The notes beneath the pieces were generated by a model. The model had not been told where the DNA came from and ran no database searches. It was given only the letters and a program-made list of their open reading frames with translations. DNA of 64,000 nt, from the NCBI GenBank assembly GCA_016711285.1, contig JADJTG010000010.1, positions 186,001 to 250,000 of the forward strand. Direction: 5' to 3'. The stretch comes from Sphingobacteriales bacterium. GTDB taxonomy: Bacteria; Bacteroidota; Bacteroidia; Chitinophagales; UBA2359. The position numbers and the translations under genes were made by a program. This document shows, in pieces, positions 59,395-64,000 of this stretch (position 1 is the first letter of the stretch; every line of letters begins with the position of its first letter).

Positions 59395-61473
59395 ATGTCG
59401 CAAAAATCATTGCTTATCGCCGAAAAACCTTCGGTTGCTCAGAGTTATCGCCAATTATTGGAAAAAGCTGAAAACGAAAAATTTACAAAAAAAGACGGCT
59501 ACTGGGAGGGGCAGCGTTTTGATATTTCGTGGTGCGTGGGGCATTTGGTGGCACTCTCCGAGCCTGAATCCTACGGCTGGAAACACTGGAATTTAGACGA
59601 CCTGCCGATGATTCCGCAACAGTGGCAATATGAAGTGTTGCCCAATACTCAAAAACAATTTGATATTTTGGCGCGCTTGGTCGCCAAAGCCGCCGACCTC
59701 ATCAATGGCACAGATGCCGGACGCGAAGGAGAACTAATTTACCGCCTTTTGGTGCATCAGTGCGGGGCTGCTGCCAAACCCCAACGCCGCCTCTGGCTCA
59801 ACTCCTTTGTGATGAACGATATGCTCAAAGCGTGGCAAAACCTCCGCCCCGCCACCGACTTCAATCACCTCGCCGCCTCTGCCATCGTCCGCGCCAAAGC
59901 CGACTGGCTGCTCGGTATGAACGCCTCGCGCGGCTACGCCGTAGGAACAGGAAAACGGGGATTGTCGGTGGGGCGCGTGCAAACACCTACGTTGGCATTG
60001 GTGGTGCAGCGCGATGAAGATGTGGAAAAATGGACGGATAAATATTTTTATCAACTGCAATGCACTTTCAGGAAAATTACTTTTTTGTACATACAGGAAA
60101 ATCAGCAGAAATTTGATAAACCCGATGCCCTGCAATTGGTAAAAACGCAGTGCGAAGGCAAAATAGGCGAAATTGTACAGGTTTCAAAAAATGAAAAACG
60201 CCACTACCCGCCCAAACCCTTTGATTTGGCTGCCCTGCAAAAAGAAGCCAATAAAAAATGGGGATTTAAAGCAGCCGATACGCTCAAACATGCGCAGCAT
60301 CTTTACGAAAATAAGCTCATTACTTATCCGCGTACCGACAGCGAATATTTGCCCGACAGTATGAAAAATGAAGCCGTTCAGCGATTGCACCAACTGAGCA
60401 GTGCCGCCGATGCCGCCTATTTTGACCAGCCTTTGGGCAAGCAGGCTTTTTTTAACAGTGCCAAAGTGAGCGACCACTTCGCCATTATTCCTACCGCCGA
60501 TACTTCCCAACTGGCGGCTTGCAGCGATGCCGAACAAAAAATTTATCAACTTGTTCGGGAGCGTTTTATTACCGCCTTTTTCAGACCTTATGTTTTTGAA
60601 GAATACATCGTGCTGATGCAGTGCGAGCAGCATTATTTTAAAGCAAAAATTATTAAGGTATTAGATGCCGGATTTAAAGAACGCAGCCAACAACTCCCCG
60701 ATGAAACAGCAGCAGCAGATGAAGCCGTGACCACCTTAGACGACCCCGCTTTTGTGCTGCGGCAAGGAGACCGCGACCTGCTGCGCGATTTGGAAATACT
60801 GAAGAAAAAAGCCACTCCGCCCAAACGATACAGCGAAGCCTCTTTGCTCACCGCTATGGAAACCGCCGGACGCGCCCTCAATGACGAAAGCCTCCGCGAT
60901 GCCATGAAAGAGCGTGGCTTGGGAACGCCCGCTACCAAAGCCTCTATCATAGAAACCCTCAAAGATCGTGGCTATTTAGATACACACACAAAAAACCTCA
61001 TCTCTACTGCCAAAGGGCGAGAACTCATTGCCTTAGTAGATGAAAAAGTGAAAAGCCCCGAAATGACCGGCGAATGGGAATACAAACTCAATAAAATTGC
61101 CAAAGGTGAATACAAAGCCCAGCAGTTTTTGTCGGAAATAGAAGATTATTTGCGCAGCCTCAACTCCGGCTATCGTCAGGCGCAAGCCGAGCATTTTAAA
61201 TTGCACAGTGCCGATATGCTCCTTTGCCCTAAATGCAAGCAGGGTACTATCAAGCAATTAGATGAATATTGGGTGTGCAGCAGAGGAAAAGAACATTGCG
61301 GATTTATAGCAGCACGCACAGTGGCGGGCAAAAAACTCAATACCAAACAAATGGAACAACTGATAAAAACGGGCGAAACCGAAAAACTGAGCGGATTTAC
61401 CAGCAAAAAAGGTACTGCTTTTGAAGCGGTTTTGCGCTTAGATGAAAATGGAAAAGTTGTTTTTAAATTTTAA
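59395..61473 (+). CDS. topB: DNA topoisomerase III
   Basis: Type IA topoisomerase (692 aa from the ATG at 59395) that relaxes and decatenates single-stranded junctions. The Toprim domain shows LLIAEKPSVA (Glu10-Lys11) and NGTDAGREGELIYR. The active-site tyrosine is Tyr311 in KLITYPRTDSEYLP, with Arg313 beside it. The domain IV region ADWLLGMNASRGYAVGTGKRG and a decatenation-loop region fit the family. The C-terminus has a zinc-finger pattern, LLCPKCKQGTIKQ ... WVCSRGKEHCGF. Divergent from ccmE. Confidence 0.95.
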   Translation: MSQKSLLIAEKPSVAQSYRQLLEKAENEKFTKKDGYWEGQRFDISWCVGHLVALSEPESYGWKHWNLDDLPMIPQQWQYEVLPNTQKQFDILARLVAKAADLINGTDAGREGELIYRLLVHQCGAAAKPQRRLWLNSFVMNDMLKAWQNLRPATDFNHLAASAIVRAKADWLLGMNASRGYAVGTGKRGLSVGRVQTPTLALVVQRDEDVEKWTDKYFYQLQCTFRKITFLYIQENQQKFDKPDALQLVKTQCEGKIGEIVQVSKNEKRHYPPKPFDLAALQKEANKKWGFKAADTLKHAQHLYENKLITYPRTDSEYLPDSMKNEAVQRLHQLSSAADAAYFDQPLGKQAFFNSAKVSDHFAIIPTADTSQLAACSDAEQKIYQLVRERFITAFFRPYVFEEYIVLMQCEQHYFKAKIIKVLDAGFKERSQQLPDETAAADEAVTTLDDPAFVLRQGDRDLLRDLEILKKKATPPKRYSEASLLTAMETAGRALNDESLRDAMKERGLGTPATKASIIETLKDRGYLDTHTKNLISTAKGRELIALVDEKVKSPEMTGEWEYKLNKIAKGEYKAQQFLSEIEDYLRSLNSGYRQAQAEHFKLHSADMLLCPKCKQGTIKQLDEYWVCSRGKEHCGFIAARTVAGKKLNTKQMEQLIKTGETEKLSGFTSKKGTAFEAVLRLDENGKVVFKF

Positions 61474-61554
61474 TAAAGAAAACTGTTTGTTTTTTCAATC
61501 CTAAAAGACCGTTTCAGATACTTATAAGCATACGCTTTTTTATCCATACTTGCC

Positions 61555-62076
61555 ATGCATATCGCTCATATTGTAGCCTACGACCGCCAACGCATTATTG
61601 GTATCAACAATACCCTTCCCTGGCGGGTACCCAACGATATGCAGTATTTCAAACGCACCACTTGGGGACATCATGTGTTGATGGGTCGCAATACTTTTGA
61701 ATCGCTGCAAGGCAAACCCTTGGTGCAGCGTGTAAATATGGTATTGAGCAGCAATCCGCATTATCGTCCCGAGCGCAGCATTCACGTTTCTACCCTTGCA
61801 GAAGCCATCGCCCTTGCCCGCTACGAAGGAGAGCAGGAATTGTTTATTATCGGCGGCGGCATACTCTTTGAGCAGACGCTTTCTATCTGTACAAGGCTCT
61901 ATATCACCGAATTGGATATGGTGCTGCCCGTTGCGCCGCACGACACAGTTACTTATTACCCTACCCTTGTTGCCGATGAGTGGGCAATGAAAGAAGAAAC
62001 TTCTTTGCCCGCCGATATGAAAAATCCCTGCGCGCAACGCTATATGATATTGGAAAGGAAGCAGGGCAGCCGATAA
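61555..62076 (+). CDS. folA: Dihydrofolate reductase
   Basis: DHFR (173 aa), which reduces dihydrofolate to tetrahydrofolate with NADPH. HIVAYDRQRIIGINNTLPWRVPNDMQYFK holds the catalytic acid Asp28 and Trp23. Then VLMGRNTFESLQGKPLVQR, the NADPH motif LFIIGGGILFEQTL, and LYITELD. Normal length. It follows topB by 81 bp, with no thymidylate synthase nearby. The 43-bp minisatellite begins just after it. Confidence 0.95.
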   Translation: MHIAHIVAYDRQRIIGINNTLPWRVPNDMQYFKRTTWGHHVLMGRNTFESLQGKPLVQRVNMVLSSNPHYRPERSIHVSTLAEAIALARYEGEQELFIIGGGILFEQTLSICTRLYITELDMVLPVAPHDTVTYYPTLVADEWAMKEETSLPADMKNPCAQRYMILERKQGSR

Positions 62077-62130
62077 AATGTTTTCAGTATCGTTGAATTT
62101 ATTTTTGGCTGACTGTTTTTAAAAGTTGCG

Positions 62131-62598
62131 TTCCGCAGGATATACAGCGTGCTGCACCTAAAGAATTGCTACCCTCGGCGGGATAGGTATCGTGGTTCAC
62201 CTAAAGAAATGCTACCCTCGGCGGGATAGGTATCGTGCTGCACCTAAAGAAATGCTACCCTCGGCAGGATAGGTATCGTGCTGCACCTAAAGAAATGCTA
62301 CCCTCGGCAGGATAGGTATCGTGGTTCACCTAAAGAAATGCTACCCTCGGCAGGATAGGTATCGTGCTGCACCTAATAAATTGCTACCCTCGGCAGGATA
62401 GGTATCGTGCTGCACCTAATAAATTGCTACCCTCGGCAGGATAGGTATCGTGGTTCACCTAAAGAACTGCTACCCTCGGCGGGATAGGTATCGTGCTGCA
62501 CCTAAAGAATTGCTACCCTCGGCGGGATAGGTATCGTGCTACGCCTAAAGAAACGCTACCCTCGGCGGGATAGTAGAGAAATAAGCCGCACCTAATTT
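62131..62598. repeat. 43-bp tandem repeat array (about ten units) with a three-unit higher-order pattern
   Basis: Ten units of exactly 43 bp start at 62155, 62198, 62241, 62284, 62327, 62370, 62413, 62456, 62499 and 62542, the last truncated; a decayed half unit precedes them. Each unit begins cacctaaagaa (or cacctaataaa) and has a core gctaccctcggcgggatag, where CTACCC and GGG(A)TAG can form a small bulged hairpin. Most positions are invariant. Units 1, 4 and 7 end in gtggtt and the others in gtgctg or gtgcta, giving a 129-bp period. The unit is not a multiple of three and no frame runs through it. It lies between convergent folA and the DUF2167 gene. Confidence 0.95.
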
Positions 62599-62603
62599 CA
62601 ACA

Positions 62604-63527
62604 TTATTTTTCTGCTACCTCATCTGAGCTTTGCAGTTCGGGTGTTGATGATTTTTTATTTTGTATAGTGCGCCAAATTTTTGTCCCGATACCTACCACA
62701 AATATAGCAATTACCTTCCAAAATTTCAGCAATATAGCAAAAAATCCCGCTTTTGCAAGCAATTTTCCAGCAACTAAGCCTCCGATAGTCCAAGCTGCCA
62801 CATCATCTACCTTTGAGTCAAAATCGCTATAACGGAAGCCTTCATTAAACTCAAGCATCTGCACCACCTGCGGAATATCGCCCTGTACAGCAGAAAGCTG
62901 CTCCATAGGAGCAATAGCATTGAGTACTAATACACCTTTTCTTCCTAATATTCTTACATTGTAGTTTAAGGTATTCGCTTCCTCTTCCGAAAAACGAATT
63001 TCTTTTGCCCAATGTAAAACCTTTTTATCTTTATCATAAAAAGGTTTTGCCGCCCAGCCCACCAAAGATGCAGAAGGGTAGCCCATTTTTACACGCTCCT
63101 CATTTTCAGTTTCTACATCTTTTTGCATTTCTGCCAGCAATTCATCATAATTGATGTCATCGGCATCATCATCTTTTACATAACCGATTTTATCGTATTG
63201 TACATTAAACACATAAGTATTTTCTGAAAGTACGCTGGTGCTTTGCGGCATAATAAAACCCAAGGTCATATCCTCAGATGCAGGGTTATGCCATAAATCC
63301 ACCAATACTTTTTTGGCTTGTTCTGCATCAAGGTATTTATAGCCTTCAGGCAATACAACAGTAGCAACACTATCTTTTAATTGAACAGTGCCGTGTTGGT
63401 AAGTAAAAGATTTTTCAATGGAATCAATCATCATTTTAAGTTGAGCCGTATCTGTATTGTTTTGCGCATTTAATAAGGCACTGCTCATACACCATAAAAC
63501 TGCCGTCAGAAATTGTAGTTTTTTCAT
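62604..63527 (-). CDS. DUF2167 family membrane protein
   Basis: A 307-residue exported protein. Signal peptide near residues 1-22 (LNAQ), then the DUF2167 core: FTYQHGTVQLKDSVATVVLPEGYKYLD-type start (around 41-67), LGFIMPQS, GYVKDDDADDINYDELLAEM, and SLVGWAAKPFYDKDKKVLHWAKEI near 153-176. One or two C-terminal membrane helices (about 245-280) follow. The family is linked to membrane stress in some bacteria but has no defined activity. Monocistronic; the minisatellite lies just past its 3' end. Confidence 0.82.
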   Translation of the reverse strand: MKKLQFLTAVLWCMSSALLNAQNNTDTAQLKMMIDSIEKSFTYQHGTVQLKDSVATVVLPEGYKYLDAEQAKKVLVDLWHNPASEDMTLGFIMPQSTSVLSENTYVFNVQYDKIGYVKDDDADDINYDELLAEMQKDVETENEERVKMGYPSASLVGWAAKPFYDKDKKVLHWAKEIRFSEEEANTLNYNVRILGRKGVLVLNAIAPMEQLSAVQGDIPQVVQMLEFNEGFRYSDFDSKVDDVAAWTIGGLVAGKLLAKAGFFAILLKFWKVIAIFVVGIGTKIWRTIQNKKSSTPELQSSDEVAEK

Positions 63528-63587
63528 AAATAGTTATGATTTTTAAAAGTAAAATAGGGTTAAAAAAATAATGGTATAACAGATAAA

Positions 63588-63595
63588 CAAAGGTA
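63588..63595 (-). promoter_or_regulatory. -7 promoter element (TACCTTTG) of the DUF2167 gene
   Basis: Minus-strand exact TAnnTTTG, 60 bp upstream of the ATG at 63527. Confidence 0.35.
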
Positions 63596-63732
63596 AACAA
63601 TATTATATAGAATAACTGCACAAATATTGCGCAATTATTTTCTTTTTATTTTAGCTTGCCATAAAAACTATCAGAATAAATTAAAACATCAATATTATAC
63701 GAAGTTTTACCATTTTTTCTGTGTCAAATCAA

Positions 63733-63773
63733 AAAAGAGGCTTCAAAAAACTAAAATTTTGAAGCCTCTTTCT
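63733..63773 (-). terminator. Intrinsic terminator of the T9SS cargo gene at the window end
   Basis: Hairpin agaggcttcaaaa / ttttgaagcctct with a loop of about 8 nt; on the minus strand it is followed by T6. It lies just after the stop at 63804. Confidence 0.8.
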
Positions 63774-63803
63774 ATTATCTGCCATTATATATTGATGTGT
63801 GTT

Positions 63804-64000
63804 TTATTGCACTATCAACTGTAAGGTTTCCTGCGAACCGCTTTGGGTTTTTAGCTGAACAAAATACAGTCCTTTGGGCAAAGAGGCTGTTTCTAAACGC
63901 AACTGATATGCTTCTCCGGCTTCAATGCTGTCTATCAATAATTGTGTAATAATTTTTCCCTGCATATCCGTCAGCGACATCAGAGCCGTGCTGCTTTCGG
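63804..64000 (-). CDS. T9SS type A sorting-domain protein, C-terminal fragment
   Basis: A minus-strand frame open at the right edge and ending in TAA at 63804-63806; only the last 65 residues are visible. It reads TALMSLTDMQGKIITQLL, then AGEAYQLRLETASLPKGLYFVQL and KTQSGSQETLQLIVQ. This is the standard type A C-terminal domain: the D-x-x-G-K strand, then LPKGLYFVQ, then a Lys-rich last strand. The N-terminal cargo part is outside the window. Confidence 0.8.
   Translation of the reverse strand, partial: ESSTALMSLTDMQGKIITQLLIDSIEAGEAYQLRLETASLPKGLYFVQLKTQSGSQETLQLIVQ

Noticed and set aside
62131..62598. Tandem repeats considered as a CRISPR array
   Set aside because: Units abut with a constant 43-bp period and carry no variable spacers; no cas genes are near.

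Overview
The window is a chromosomal segment of a Bacteroidota bacterium. Four things point there: a type A and a type B type IX secretion (T9SS/gliding) C-terminal sorting domain, several copies of the Bacteroidota -7 promoter element TAnnTTTG, genes without Shine-Dalgarno sequences, and families typical of the phylum (DUF4199, DUF4286, bifunctional Rel/SpoT, Bacteroidota-type LepB and HppA). Composition is moderately AT-rich with very AT-rich intergenic DNA. I cannot fix the order from this window; Saprospirales/Chitinophagales-like is a guess. There is no rRNA, tRNA, transposase, prophage or CRISPR array that I can recognise.

Layout. 1-5.6 kb: end of DNA polymerase III delta (holA), signal peptidase I, two lipoproteins, and a K+-dependent type membrane pyrophosphatase (hppA). 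5.7-10.4 kb: fur; a three-gene envelope-polysaccharide acylation module (MBOAT, SGNH-like, hexapeptide transferase); two small secreted low-complexity proteins. 10.5-14.5 kb: K+ channel and divergent oxyR/katG. 14.7-23.4 kb: VTC-type polyphosphate polymerase, topoisomerase IV B subunit, a lone AbiEi-type regulator, and a TamB-like gene split by a frameshift. 23.7-29.2 kb: a possible tiny transcription unit, a PKD-repeat gliding-type protein, a GT2 glycosyltransferase, DUF4199 and a TlpA-like lipoprotein. 29.4-38.9 kb: thioesterase, DUF4286, a broken PhyH-family dioxygenase, uvrB, a TPR protein, spoT (frameshifted) and a YihY/BrkB protein. 39-49.9 kb: kup and a GT4 enzyme, a T9SS cargo protein bracketed by palindromes, rocD, ftsX, an FAH-family hydrolase, a VWA lipoprotein, cmk and an ICMT-like methyltransferase. 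50-57.2 kb: a thioredoxin-like protein, then a glycan-type locus of GT2, two paralogous polytopic membrane proteins and WbqC. 57.2-64 kb: ccmE-SDR-coxIII-like operon, topoisomerase III, DHFR, a 43-bp minisatellite, a DUF2167 protein, and the end of another T9SS cargo gene.

How the genes work together. Most of the window is housekeeping (replication, repair, stringent response, topology, nucleotide and folate metabolism) mixed with cell-envelope functions. Potassium recurs as a theme (K+-dependent type HppA, a two-pore-helix K+ channel, Kup). OxyR/KatG form a classical divergent peroxide-response pair. The least explained parts are the 43-bp tandem array at 62.1-62.6 kb with a three-unit higher-order pattern, the promoter/mini-ORF/terminator unit at 23.7-23.9 kb, and the paired polytopic proteins at 52.4-56.4 kb that share a GVAAWKP motif.

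Caution on quality. At least seven single-base frame breaks fall in four otherwise well-preserved genes (10292, ~21392, 30621, 30698, 30782, 37006, 37081), four of them in A or T runs. This looks more like residual sequencing error than gene decay, so the frameshifted entries should be read as probably intact genes in the living organism.
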